A stretch of DNA of 64,000 nt from positions 310,001 to 374,000 of the forward strand of contig NZ_JAGYPD010000006.1 in NCBI RefSeq assembly GCF_018343515.1, given 5' to 3'. How positions within the stretch are numbered: position 1 is the stretch's first letter; each line of letters opens with the position of its first letter. The notes under the pieces were generated by a model. That model was not told where the DNA came from and ran no database searches. It worked only from the letters and a program-made list of their open reading frames with translations. A program made the position numbers and the translations under genes. Origin of the DNA: Bacillus sp. FJAT-50079. GTDB taxonomy: Bacteria; Bacillota; Bacilli; Bacillales; Bacillaceae_C. Of the stretch, positions 19,151 through 27,691 are shown piece by piece.

Positions 19151-19340
19151 TTTAGGTAACAGGAGTTGTTATGAAACTTTTTTCATCCTACCTATCAACA
19201 AACATACTTAGTTTCTTAGCTTCATCAGGCGTAATGATTTTGTGCTTGTAATGAATAATTTTTAAAAGTAATCCGTATTAGTTTAACTTGAATCAGTTAA
19301 ACCTCCATGTTATATGGGGACTTTTGGTAAACACCGTGCG

Positions 19341-19545
19341 CTCGATTGCCCGTATTAAAGATTTTTTGCAGGCAAGGGTCAATCGGAGCGGGGTTCGAAT
19401 TACCATATTGGGGATTTTTTGCCGATGAGTGTCAATCGAATATGTTTCGATTGACCATAATGACGAAAATATTCTATCAAGGGGAAATGGATAAGAAGGA
19501 GCTATTCAAAAGTCAATAAAAGTTTGACTTCTTGCATGGCTTCGT
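19341..19545 (-). repeat. Composite hairpin + 52-bp repeat element, copy 2 (inverted)
   Basis: Read on the minus strand it has the same order as the copies at 7.6 and 39.1 kb: a GTCAA...TTGAC hairpin (about 19490-19540), a CCCCTTGATAG spacer, TTTTCGTCATTATGG, then repeats. On the plus strand the repeat marker TCGA occurs at 19342, 19395 and 19447 (53 and 52 bp apart). The units are more diverged than at 39 kb. The remaining sequence of the 19151-19676 gap shows no gene. Confidence 0.75.
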
Positions 19546-19676
19546 TTTTTTATAAAACAAATAACTTGCTCCAGATCGGTTTCATCATTTTAGTAAAAGG
19601 TCTTATACGAATCACCCTTGCAATACGATGTACATAGCGGTAAGATGTAATTAACATTCTGGAATGAGGTGATTTG

Positions 19677-20000
19677 ATGGATAAAGAAATGATGAAAGGA
19701 AGTATCGACCTTTTGCTTTTGTCGCTCATTGCTCAACGTGATTTATATGGCTATGAAATGATCCAAATTATGAAACAGTTAAGTGATGATACGTATGAGA
19801 TGAGTGAAGGCACGCTTTATGCTGCATTAAAAAGATTAGAAAAAAGGGACTGGGTGGAATCTTATTGGCATGTAACGGATAGTGGGAGGAGGAAATATTA
19901 CCGTATGAAGGATGCGGGGAAAAAGGCGCTCGAAAGTAAACGGGAAAATTGGAAATGGATGGATACCCTCGTGCGCAAAAGTTCGGAGGGAATGGTATGA
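19677..20000 (+). CDS. PadR-family transcriptional regulator
   Basis: 107 residues from ATG 19677 (a TTG three bases earlier is less likely). A winged-helix PadR domain: KGSIDLLLLSLIAQRDLYGYEMI, then EGTLYAALKRLEKRDWV (recognition helix) and the wing ending RKYYRM. PadR proteins are usually repressors of an adjacent membrane gene. Here the next gene overlaps by 4 nt (ATGA) and encodes a HAAS-type membrane protein, the classic PadR partner. RBS GAGGTG. First gene of a three-gene operon. Confidence 0.93.
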   Translation: MDKEMMKGSIDLLLLSLIAQRDLYGYEMIQIMKQLSDDTYEMSEGTLYAALKRLEKRDWVESYWHVTDSGRRKYYRMKDAGKKALESKRENWKWMDTLVRKSSEGMV

Positions 20001-20869
20001 ATGCGACATTTCGTCGTTTTGTTGAAAAAATTGTCCAACAAACAGATGCATCACCAGATGAAAAAGAAGATTTATATGAAGAGTTACTCATTCATTTGGA
20101 GCTATCCTATGAGCAACAATTGAAGGAAGGGTATTCCGAACAAGAAGCTGAAAGCAGAGCATTGAAATTTTTTGGTGATGAAGAGAATATCGGGAGTCAA
20201 ATTCAACAAGCGATGTTTCCTTATCGGAAAGAAATGATACTCATATTAGCTTTTGCTTCAATTCTTTTTTCCGTCTCTGTTTATGTTAGCCAATTAGTTG
20301 TTGATGGAAATGCTGTGATCGCTTGGCTTCTTATTTCTATGAGTGTCAGTACGAGTCTGCTGTTTTTTTCATTACGGCCTATCCCTTTTCTAAATCGGCG
20401 TCTTTGGCTGAATAGTCTATTGCTTATTCATTTATTCACTTACCTATTTGGCGTTGGATTTGCTTCTAGTGTAGATGCGCTGATTTCAGCCCCTTTAACG
20501 ATTTTAGCTTGGGGGATTTTATTGTTAACACTTGTTCTTATTTATCGAACAACGATTTTAGATTATCAATCTTATAAGCAAAAATATAAAAAACAAATAC
20601 AGATTTTCCATGCATTGAACATTACATGGGGGATTATCATTATCTGTGCGACATTATTTTTTATTTGGGCACTTCTTGCGTTTTCAGGCGGCATGACATC
20701 GTCAAATTTTCTTATCTTTGTGCCTTTGTTCATCTGGATGGTTGCTTATATTGCTCAAATCTTGTTTTTGTCTAAAGAAATGAAAAAAAGCGCCTATGTC
20801 GTTGCGATAATACCATTTATTTTGGTTGTTACCATAGTGCTATGGTTTCTTTGGGGAATAATTGGCTGA
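19997..20869 (+). CDS. HAAS-domain membrane protein, PadR partner
   Basis: 290 residues from ATG 19997, translationally coupled to padR through ATGA; a longer frame inside padR is rejected. The N-terminal about 80 residues form a HAAS/permease-prefix helical domain (EDLYEELLIHLELSYEQQLKEG...ESRALKFFGD). About six to seven hydrophobic helices follow, and the last ends at the C-terminus. HAAS proteins are thought to pass a signal from the membrane to their PadR regulator; this is family knowledge, not shown here. No catalytic motif is seen. Confidence 0.8.
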   Translation: MNATFRRFVEKIVQQTDASPDEKEDLYEELLIHLELSYEQQLKEGYSEQEAESRALKFFGDEENIGSQIQQAMFPYRKEMILILAFASILFSVSVYVSQLVVDGNAVIAWLLISMSVSTSLLFFSLRPIPFLNRRLWLNSLLLIHLFTYLFGVGFASSVDALISAPLTILAWGILLLTLVLIYRTTILDYQSYKQKYKKQIQIFHALNITWGIIIICATLFFIWALLAFSGGMTSSNFLIFVPLFIWMVAYIAQILFLSKEMKKSAYVVAIIPFILVVTIVLWFLWGIIG

Positions 20870-20884
20870 ATGGGGGTGGAAAAG

Positions 20885-21931
20885 ATGAAGAGGTCATTCG
20901 TTATCATTCTGCTATCGATCATTTTAATTACTGTCATTCTAGTTATCTCCGGATTTGCATTTCAAAAAAACGCTAATGAAAAGCAAGAAGGATTAACAAC
21001 TGTTTTTGACGTTTCGTCCAGTGGTACAATCGCGTATGTTTCATATGAGAAAGGAAAACCAGGTATTTATTTGAAGGATGATAACCAATCATATAATAAT
21101 CCGATCTTACAACTTGATATAGAGAAAACAATTCTAGATATCGCCTTTTCTCCAGATGGCTCTTCACTTGCTTATATTGAAACAAATAAAGATGTACAAT
21201 CACGCTTGGAAAGTGTTGTTCGTATAATCACTTTACAAACGCATTCAGAAGTAGAGATTTTTGCGGCACAAGCACTTATTACTGAAATAGAGTTTGATCC
21301 ACAAGATCCAGATCTCTTATTTTATTTACGTGCTGGAACGTTTGAAAATTATTCACCGATTGCGAGCGCTCATCCGCATGAGTTTGATCTATATAGTTAT
21401 CAAATTTCCAATCAGATACATCAACAGCATACTGATTTGCTGAAGTATTCAATGCGATCATTAAATATTTCTCCCACTGGCAATTTTGCCTTTGTTCAAA
21501 TGGACGATGATGCTCATGCAGAAACACGTGAAGATTTATTTGAGACAAAGCAAAGAGTTATTCAAATCCCATTAGATTCATCTGATGACATTTCAATCGT
21601 GAGCAACCATAACCGAGATCAAGATATTTATGATTTTGCGATCTTCCCGGACCAACCAGCAATGATTTTTCAAGCTGTTAGTAGAACGAATTCAAAAGGA
21701 ATTTATGAATATGAACTTTATCTTTATAATTGGGATACGGATGAAGAAAATCAGCTGACTTATTTACACGAAAGTGCAAGTCGACCGATTATTGATCCAA
21801 ACGCTAGTAAAATCTATTTTATCGTTGATAAGCAATTCGGAAAACGAAATGCAGATTATCGTTTGTATGTCATGGACATAGATGGAAAAAATGCAAAAGA
21901 GATTGCTCTCGATGTAGAGGAAAATGAATGA
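20885..21931 (+). CDS. Membrane-anchored TolB-like beta-propeller protein
   Basis: 348 residues from ATG 20885, 5 nt after a GGGGGTGG site; an ATG at 20870 overlaps that site and is less likely. One N-terminal signal-anchor helix (SFVIILLSIILITVILVISGF) precedes an extracytoplasmic domain with repeated TolB/WD40-like strands such as DIAFSPDGSSLAYIE and SLNISPTGNFAFVQ. Probably a six- or seven-blade propeller, a binding scaffold rather than an enzyme. Third gene of the padR operon; it may be the sensor or substrate-binding component, which is an inference from position. Confidence 0.72.
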   Translation: MKRSFVIILLSIILITVILVISGFAFQKNANEKQEGLTTVFDVSSSGTIAYVSYEKGKPGIYLKDDNQSYNNPILQLDIEKTILDIAFSPDGSSLAYIETNKDVQSRLESVVRIITLQTHSEVEIFAAQALITEIEFDPQDPDLLFYLRAGTFENYSPIASAHPHEFDLYSYQISNQIHQQHTDLLKYSMRSLNISPTGNFAFVQMDDDAHAETREDLFETKQRVIQIPLDSSDDISIVSNHNRDQDIYDFAIFPDQPAMIFQAVSRTNSKGIYEYELYLYNWDTDEENQLTYLHESASRPIIDPNASKIYFIVDKQFGKRNADYRLYVMDIDGKNAKEIALDVEENE

Positions 21932-21963
21932 AGTCACTTAAAAATGTAGGAATTAAAATAAAT

Positions 21964-21996
21964 GAAAAAGACCATCATGATGAGACGGTCTTTTTC
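21964..21996. terminator. Bidirectional terminator
   Basis: GAAAAAGACC (21964-21973) pairs with GGTCTTTTTC (21987-21996) between the padR operon and the convergent PTS gene. Confidence 0.85.
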
Positions 21997-22017
21997 AAAT
22001 GACTATGATAAGCCTAT

Positions 22018-23628
22018 TCACCCAGTTAACTCGGTATCTTGCTGTATTGGAGTCCGGTTAGCCTTTTTGGCCATATTATTAATGATAAAGGTAATTGTAA
22101 ACGCGCAAAGCAAACTTCCAGCCATGGCGATAATGAAGCCGGTCATATTGTTGGATAGAAACGGAGCCATGATTGATGGAACATAGGCCGTTCCTCGAAC
22201 GTTAAAGAGACCAACAAGTAATCCACCTAAACCAGAGGATGCGATCGCGCCTGCAAATACATATTTATTTGAGAACATAAAAGGGTAGGCGGCTTCTACA
22301 AATGTTCCAAACCCCATATTAATCATGAATCCTGGAGCGGCTACCGCGGCCTCTCCCTTATCCCTAGGTGAAATAATATTTGCTAAAGTGATGCCCGCAG
22401 ATACCATCACTAAACCAACCATATCAACCGCGCCTAAAAAGCTATTTCCTGTCCGCTCCATTTCAAGGAGAACAATTGGGAGAATGGCCGCATGATAGAT
22501 TCCACCGATGATCGCCGGCCAAATAAGTAACCCAGCTATTAATCCTGCAAATAGTGGACTCATTGATACAAGCGAATCCAATAGAAAGCGAATTCCTTCC
22601 CCGATTTGTAAGGCAATAGGGGCGATCAGAAAATAAACAATTAATCCTGAAATCAATCCGGCGATTCCGCCGGCTGCGATATTTACAGTTGTCGCAGGAA
22701 AGCGCCATTCTACACATTTTCTGAAAATAAAATGAACTAAGAGGCCAGCCCCAATCCCCCCAATGATTCCGCCAATGATTCCACCATTCACGGATAGAAC
22801 CCCAGCGACAATTCCAGCTACGATCGAAACATCATCTAAGTCAGCAACTTGCTTAGCCGCAATAACCGCTAAGATCACTGGCAGCGCTTGGATCATCACA
22901 TCAAAAACACTACCAAGCATCGCTAATCCAGGAATTTTACTTAATGCTAATATTAACGCCATAGCAATAAAACCTGGAAGGGAGGAGAGCATCATTCCCC
23001 GTAGATTTATTCGTTTCAAAGGAGAAGCAGCTAAATCATGAGAACCACTAGCGGTCGTTGCTTTTCCAATGATCGGACGATAAGTAATTTTCCAATGCTT
23101 GCTTAATGACGTAACAAATGTTACAGCTCGTGTTCGATTGGTTGTACCAGTCGTTCCAGAAGTTGAAACCACATTGACTCCTTTGGAACCAATCGCTGCC
23201 ATTGATGTCCCGCCTGTCCCGGTTGCAGGCAGCTTCTTACTTGCAGCCGCTTGAACAGCTAACTGATTCGAACCATGTGGATCAGCACTCATAAAAATTA
23301 GTCCGTCAATTTCATCTTTATCAATTTTATGAGCGATTTCTGCATCTAATTTGGCAGCAACGTCATTTACATCTTTTAGTGTTCCTTTATATATAATAAA
23401 CGGTGAATTATTTTCCTCGTCCCAACTATAAAGAACAGCATCCGTTGTTTCCTTTATATTATCCATTGAAGCTTTGGCGGCGATAAACTGTAAGGCGGTG
23501 CAATGGATATCAGCAGCTTCTAATTGTAATAAAAGCTCATCGAGCAGCTTCTCTGGTTCTTTTCCGCCTAAAAAATAGAGATTCCCCCCGCTACTGCCAA
23601 GAATGGCAACTTTCTTTCTTTCCCCCAT
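22018..23628 (-). CDS. PTS EIIC-like membrane permease with extra N-terminal domain
   Basis: 536 residues. About residues 210-520 form a multi-helix EIIC domain of the PTS_EIIC_2 type, with NGGIIGGIIGGIGAGLL and the conserved GFMINMGFGTFVEAAYPFM segment. The first about 200 residues are a soluble domain starting MGERKKVAILGSSGGNLYFL, with a Gly/Thr-rich stretch (ATGTGGTSMAAIGSKG). I see no recognisable EIIA or EIIB phosphorylation site. No PTS partner or sugar gene is adjacent, so the substrate and even phosphotransfer are unproven. RBS GGAGGAAG. Confidence 0.75.
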   Translation of the reverse strand: MGERKKVAILGSSGGNLYFLGGKEPEKLLDELLLQLEAADIHCTALQFIAAKASMDNIKETTDAVLYSWDEENNSPFIIYKGTLKDVNDVAAKLDAEIAHKIDKDEIDGLIFMSADPHGSNQLAVQAAASKKLPATGTGGTSMAAIGSKGVNVVSTSGTTGTTNRTRAVTFVTSLSKHWKITYRPIIGKATTASGSHDLAASPLKRINLRGMMLSSLPGFIAMALILALSKIPGLAMLGSVFDVMIQALPVILAVIAAKQVADLDDVSIVAGIVAGVLSVNGGIIGGIIGGIGAGLLVHFIFRKCVEWRFPATTVNIAAGGIAGLISGLIVYFLIAPIALQIGEGIRFLLDSLVSMSPLFAGLIAGLLIWPAIIGGIYHAAILPIVLLEMERTGNSFLGAVDMVGLVMVSAGITLANIISPRDKGEAAVAAPGFMINMGFGTFVEAAYPFMFSNKYVFAGAIASSGLGGLLVGLFNVRGTAYVPSIMAPFLSNNMTGFIIAMAGSLLCAFTITFIINNMAKKANRTPIQQDTELTG

Positions 23629-23855
23629 AATGACTTCCTCCTAATTGACAAAATCTTCATATCTACTATATTACATTAAAGTGGTAGTTGATTAAAGGTG
23701 TGTTAAACAATAATTATAAAAATTGTAAAAATTATTAAGAATCTTCACTTGTCATAAATAGTTAATATGTCTTTTTTTAATGGAAACTATTTTTACTTAA
23801 CTTTCGTCAAGATGTTACGGGTGGCGTTAGTCTAGATTATAGGAGGGGAGATATA

Positions 23856-24275
23856 ATCAAAAGAATAATTGCTATTACAATGTTGTTAGTTTTGAATAGC
23901 GGATGTATGGACTCATCTCCGCTAAAATCAGACCTCGAATTAACAATCAATCAACTTTTCGGGACCAGGTTTGATTATGTAGATCTTGTATTTTTCGAAG
24001 AAATAGATATGGATACTGGTAAATTAATTATTTCAAGATCAGGTAATGAAGGGGATGTAAGAATGGTTATAACAAGGCTTAATGATTCAGAGGATATTGA
24101 TGAAATACCTACGGCTTTTGATTATTATATTCTATTAAAAACGTCAATGGCAATGTATGAATATAACAAAAAACAAAGGGAAGCCTTGATCAAATATAAC
24201 TCCGAAATGATGATTGCTTGCTATGAAGAAAAGTGTAAAAAGATCAAAGGTGAAAGTCCTATTTTAAATCATTGA
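23856..24275 (+). CDS. Small putative lipoprotein, start codon not AUG/GUG/UUG
   Basis: A perfect AGGAGGGGAG site (23841-23850) is followed by a frame reading IKRIIAITMLLVLNSGC, a textbook lipoprotein signal with lipobox LNSGC. The codons at the right distance from the RBS are ATA (23853) and ATC (23856); the first ATG is 23880, which would delete the basic N-region. So the gene either uses a rare start, has lost its start, or begins at 23880. The mature part (about 120 residues) is acidic, with a Cys pair near the C-terminus (CYEEKC). No family recognised. It ends before a hairpin at 24302. Confidence 0.55.
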   Translation: MKRIIAITMLLVLNSGCMDSSPLKSDLELTINQLFGTRFDYVDLVFFEEIDMDTGKLIISRSGNEGDVRMVITRLNDSEDIDEIPTAFDYYILLKTSMAMYEYNKKQREALIKYNSEMMIACYEEKCKKIKGESPILNH

Positions 24276-24301
24276 TCATTTAACTATATTATTTACAAAA
24301 T

Positions 24302-24331
24302 AAAAAGCATCCGAATAGTTGGATGCTTTTT
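24302..24331. terminator. Terminator
   Basis: AAAAAGCATCC (24302-24312) pairs with GGATGCTTTTT (24321-24331). It lies between the lipoprotein gene and the convergent mgtE and can serve both. Confidence 0.85.
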
Positions 24332-24386
24332 GCCGCTCGTTATACACAGAAAATAATCAGTGATAAAAATATAGTAAAAGAGTTGG

Positions 24387-25364
24387 TTATAGCAATTTTG
24401 CAATAAACATCGTTGCAATTCCAAAATAAATGAGTAAAGATAAAATATCGTTAATTGTTGTAATTAACGGCCCGGATGCGACGGCAGGATCAACTTTACA
24501 TTTATATAAGATGAGGGGAATGATTGTGCCAGCAAGCGTTCCGATAATTAATGTAGCAAGAAGAGAAGAGCCGACAACGATGCCGAGCATAAAGCTCCCG
24601 CGCCATATATAAGCTACTATCGCTATAATCACCGCGCATGTAATTCCTATAATAATGCCAACCAACAATTCACGTATTAATAATTTCAATGACTTTTTTA
24701 TCGTAAGATCTTCTGAAACAAGACCCCGAATGACTACGGCAAGTGATTGTGTTCCAGTGTTTCCAGTCATTCCGGCAATGAGCGGCATAAAAAAGGCAAG
24801 AGCTACGACCGCTTCTAGTGTCGCTTCAAAACTTTCAATAATTCCCCCAGAAATAAGCCCAATAAATAGCAATAAAATAAGCCATGGCAATCTTTTTAAT
24901 GCAGCCTTCAATGGATTGGTTCGAAAATCAATTTCCTTTCCGGATGCAGAGAATTTACCAATATCCTCATCAGCCTCCTGAAGCATTACATCTAATATAT
25001 CGTCAACGTGAATAACCCCAATGATTTGTTCTTCATCATTAACGACAGGGATTGAAACGAGATCTTTATCACGAAAAATTTGTGCTGCATCTTCCTGATC
25101 TAAATCTGTCGGAAAAGCAATAACATCTTTTACCATGAAGTCCTTTATCAGTTCATCGTTTGCAGCACTAAGCAATTCACGGATAGATAATACACCTTCT
25201 GGTTTCCGATCAGAATTAACAATATATAAATAATGAATATTTGTTTTTCCTTTTACATTTTTTCGCAGGTGCGAAATCGCTTCTTTTACTGTGTATGTTT
25301 CTTTAAGCGCAATAAATTCCTTTTTCATCAATGTTCCCGTTGTTTCTGGTTTATACATGCTCAT
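24387..25364 (-). CDS. mgtE: Mg2+ transporter MgtE lacking the N domain
   Basis: 325 residues from the ATG at 25364, which has GGAGG 9 nt upstream; a start 51 nt earlier lacks an RBS. Two CBS domains (about 15-140) precede the MgtE membrane domain with five helices, including the pore-lining PLIAGMTGNTGTQSLAV and VDPAVASGPLITTINDILS. The superhelical N domain that gates classic MgtE (about 450 residues) is missing, so this is the short form. It imports Mg2+ down the membrane potential, with the CBS domains sensing cytosolic Mg2+. It is controlled by the upstream M-box. Confidence 0.93.
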   Translation of the reverse strand: MSMYKPETTGTLMKKEFIALKETYTVKEAISHLRKNVKGKTNIHYLYIVNSDRKPEGVLSIRELLSAANDELIKDFMVKDVIAFPTDLDQEDAAQIFRDKDLVSIPVVNDEEQIIGVIHVDDILDVMLQEADEDIGKFSASGKEIDFRTNPLKAALKRLPWLILLLFIGLISGGIIESFEATLEAVVALAFFMPLIAGMTGNTGTQSLAVVIRGLVSEDLTIKKSLKLLIRELLVGIIIGITCAVIIAIVAYIWRGSFMLGIVVGSSLLATLIIGTLAGTIIPLILYKCKVDPAVASGPLITTINDILSLLIYFGIATMFIAKLL

Positions 25365-25429
25365 TCTAAAAACCTCCATCATCCTATCCATTACCCAAAA
25401 GTTATACTTACTCATTTCCCTCTAGAAAT

Positions 25430-25504
25430 AAAAAAACACCCCTCTACAAAAAGAAGGATGTTCAACATTAAAATATAAAAAGTGAATAAACCTCCTTCGT
25501 AGAG
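25430..25504 (-). terminator. Intrinsic terminator of the M-box expression platform
   Basis: On the minus strand CTCTACGAAGG (25504-25494) pairs with CCTTC...GTAGAG about 35 nt later, then a T7 run (25437-25430). The left arm is part of the aptamer 3' end, which gives a direct on/off switch. Confidence 0.75.
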
Positions 25505-25655
25505 CTTTAGCACTATATGGCATAGGATGACTTCATCCAGCTACATTAAAAACCACCTTAATTCGATGGTTCCTGTTGACCCATTGGAGTCTTTCGACAT
25601 TTCTGGGCAGCAGCGTATCTCCATATAGGAGCCTCACCTAACGAGGATTCCTTAA
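25491..25655 (-). promoter_or_regulatory. M-box (ykoK) magnesium riboswitch
   Basis: On the minus strand the leader carries the M-box conserved blocks in order: GTTAGGTGAGGCTCC, GGAGATACGCTGCTGCCC, ATGTCGAAAGAC, CCAATGGGTCAACAGGAACC, AAGGTGGTTTTTAATG, AGCTGGATG and CCTATGCCATATAGTGCTAA. High Mg2+ is known to favour the aptamer fold and termination before mgtE. Confidence 0.95.
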
Positions 25656-25962
25656 TTAATTTTTCAAATTCTTACTCTAGCATTTATTTGAGCGATTGTC
25701 AATTTTACTACCGATTATTTCTATTTTACCATCGATTGTAAAAAAATGTAATTATAAAACTGTTAAAATGAATCAAAAAAGGGGGCATTAAATATTCAAT
25801 AGAAAGTGGATTAAATTAAATGTTCGTACTATAATTTATTTAATATTAAGATATTTACTCTTGTAAGTTGCGAACTTTTGCCCCTCGATGACAAACCACT
25901 CTACAAACAAATTCAAGAAATGATTCCTTGCTGAATTTATTTAGAAGAGGAGGCGCTTTATC

Positions 25963-26447
25963 TTGGAAATTAAAATAGTGAAAAAAGAGGCGTTTAAACT
26001 AGTGGCTATCGATTTGATGCAAATTTGCAAGATATAAAAAACAAAAACATTGTTAAAGCTGCGTTTGCCAAATTGAAAAGTCAGTTGAGCGAATTTCCGA
26101 ATAGAGTGGGTGATCATCTTTATTTAGTACAGATATATCCAATGAAGGAGCGATTTGATCCTAAGGTAGATAAGTTTATTTCTTTAGTAGGATACGAAAT
26201 ACTAGACGAAGAAAATCGGCCGCCCAATACTGTTGTACACATAGTTCCAGAAAACTTTTATGCTTTTTATTCGTTCAAAGATATAGAAGCGAATATACAG
26301 CTAGCGTATGATTACTTATATGGTCATTGGTTGCAGGAGCAAGGCTATGATTCATTAGGCTATGATTTAGAATTATGGGATGAGCGTTATAAGCCAGAAG
26401 AATCTGCTAATGAGATTGACATGTTTATTGCGATTAAAAAACAATAA
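25963..26447 (+). pseudogene. GyrI-like effector-binding protein gene, interrupted by a frameshift
   Basis: A TTG at 25963 with AGGAGGCG upstream opens the frame MEIKIVKKEAFKLVAI, a typical N-terminus of GyrI-like/AraC effector-binding proteins, but it hits TAA near 26036. The rest of the protein continues in another frame from about 26010 to 26447, ending ELWDERYKPEESANEIDMFIAIKK, a typical C-terminus. A change of one base near 26008-26014 joins them (VAI-RFDANLQD). Without the shift the product would be about 161 residues. Either a true inactivating mutation, a sequencing error, or a recoding site; there is no slippery heptamer that I can see. Confidence 0.7.
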
Positions 26448-26473
26448 ATCTGTAATCGATGGGGTGGAAATGA

Positions 26474-26938
26474 ATGAAAATAACTCATTTAAATTTAAAA
26501 GTTATCGGACAGAAACATACTGCACCATTCAAGTCATATTCTCATATTTTCCCGGAAAAAGTTGAGCAAACGAAACAACGAATGCAAGAGTTGGGGATAG
26601 ATAAGAACCAGCGCTATATTATTTATGAACCACAAAAACATGAAAAACATGAAACTGGCTTTTTCTATACAGGGGTCAGCGTGGATAACGATAATGTGCA
26701 AGTCCCGAATGATATGGACTTGATTCATTTATATGGAAAATATGCGGTATTAGAAACAATTTTTGATGCGAGCCGAATGGGAGAGTACTATACAGCTCTA
26801 GACGAATGGATTTATCGCAGCGATTATAGTCACGCACGCGATCGCTTTATCATTGAGCTTTATGTAGAGATGCAGGTAGGTTCTCAAGAGCTAATCATTT
26901 TTATGCCTGTCGTTGCAACATTATCAGGAATCATCTGA
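26474..26938 (+). CDS. GyrI-like small-molecule-binding domain protein
   Basis: 154 residues, soluble, made of a single effector-binding (SHS2/GyrI) domain: the beta strand KITHLNLKVIGQKHTAP at the start, a helix, then GVSVDNDNVQVPNDMDLIHLYGKYAV and the closing strand RFIIELYVEMQV. Such free-standing domains bind or hydrolyse drug-like compounds. It lies 26 nt after the frameshifted paralogue and is probably in the same transcript. RBS GGGGTGG, ATG 26474. Confidence 0.75.
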   Translation: MKITHLNLKVIGQKHTAPFKSYSHIFPEKVEQTKQRMQELGIDKNQRYIIYEPQKHEKHETGFFYTGVSVDNDNVQVPNDMDLIHLYGKYAVLETIFDASRMGEYYTALDEWIYRSDYSHARDRFIIELYVEMQVGSQELIIFMPVVATLSGII

Positions 26939-26962
26939 TAGATATGTAGCAAAAATGAACAA

Positions 26963-27085
26963 GTGGAACAATGTCTTGATCGTGCTTTGCAGATTTTAAG
27001 GGTAAGTTTGAACTTACCGGATTATGAATTTATCTATTCTAACGAAAAGCCTATCCTACTTTTATACGACTCATTGAAAAATTGA
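26963..27085 (+). CDS. Possible 40-residue ORF or gene remnant
   Basis: A frame open from 26942 to TGA at 27083 has protein-like composition (CLDRALQILRVSLNLPDYEF). The only start-like codon is GTG at 26963 and there is no good RBS. It may be a remnant of a decayed gene. Low confidence. Confidence 0.2.
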   Translation: MEQCLDRALQILRVSLNLPDYEFIYSNEKPILLLYDSLKN

Positions 27086-27115
27086 TGGAGAAGAGCAGAT
27101 TCTAGGTGATCAATC

Positions 27116-27550
27116 ATGCATCCGACAGAAATAATTGAGGTAATGTTTGTTTGGTCTGTACTTGCAATCATTGTAATGATCTCATTCTTTTTAAAGGGTA
27201 GACGGCGAAACATTTGCAGGACACTAGCTTTAGTTATATTTGCAGCCTATTGTATATTATATGTTGCACGACCGATATGGATTGATGCGCAAATTGACAA
27301 AAAGATAAAATTATTAAAACCCTACTTAGAGCAACAGTACCCAGATGAAAAATGGGAGATTTCAACAGTACCTCATCGAGAAAAGGGTTATAAGCATCTA
27401 AATCCTTATTATATTTATGTTGTTTTTGAAAATGAAGAAGATGTTACCTACTATTATTGGGTAGAAAATAAGGATCATATTTATCAAATTAGTTTTTCAA
27501 CAAACAATGGGCTAGATGAGTTAAAGCATTTTGAAAAAAAGAATGAATAA
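27116..27550 (+). CDS. Membrane protein with small extracytoplasmic domain, unknown function
   Basis: 144 residues with two hydrophobic helices (about 8-27 and 35-53) and then a soluble C-terminal domain of about 90 residues, with QYPDEKWEISTVPHREKGYKH and strand-rich YYIYVVFENEEDVTYYYWVE. The layout resembles DUF3139-like proteins, but I cannot confirm that. ATG 27116 follows a weak AGGTG site. A strong terminator follows. Confidence 0.6.
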   Translation: MHPTEIIEVMFVWSVLAIIVMISFFLKGRRRNICRTLALVIFAAYCILYVARPIWIDAQIDKKIKLLKPYLEQQYPDEKWEISTVPHREKGYKHLNPYYIYVVFENEEDVTYYYWVENKDHIYQISFSTNNGLDELKHFEKKNE

Positions 27551-27593
27551 ATTTATTTTCATAGCATGGTCCTGAGAAAATGATATAAAGAAT

Positions 27594-27631
27594 AAAAACA
27601 AGCATCACGTGAATTGCTGATGCTTGTTTTT
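27594..27631. terminator. Terminator
   Basis: AAAAACAAGCATC (27594-27606) pairs with GATGCTTGTTTTT (27619-27631), a perfect 13-bp stem between convergent genes. Confidence 0.9.
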
Positions 27632-27691
27632 GTCATTTACGCGAGGTGAATACTTTCAGCAACTACGATAAGGTGAACAAAAGATAGATGA

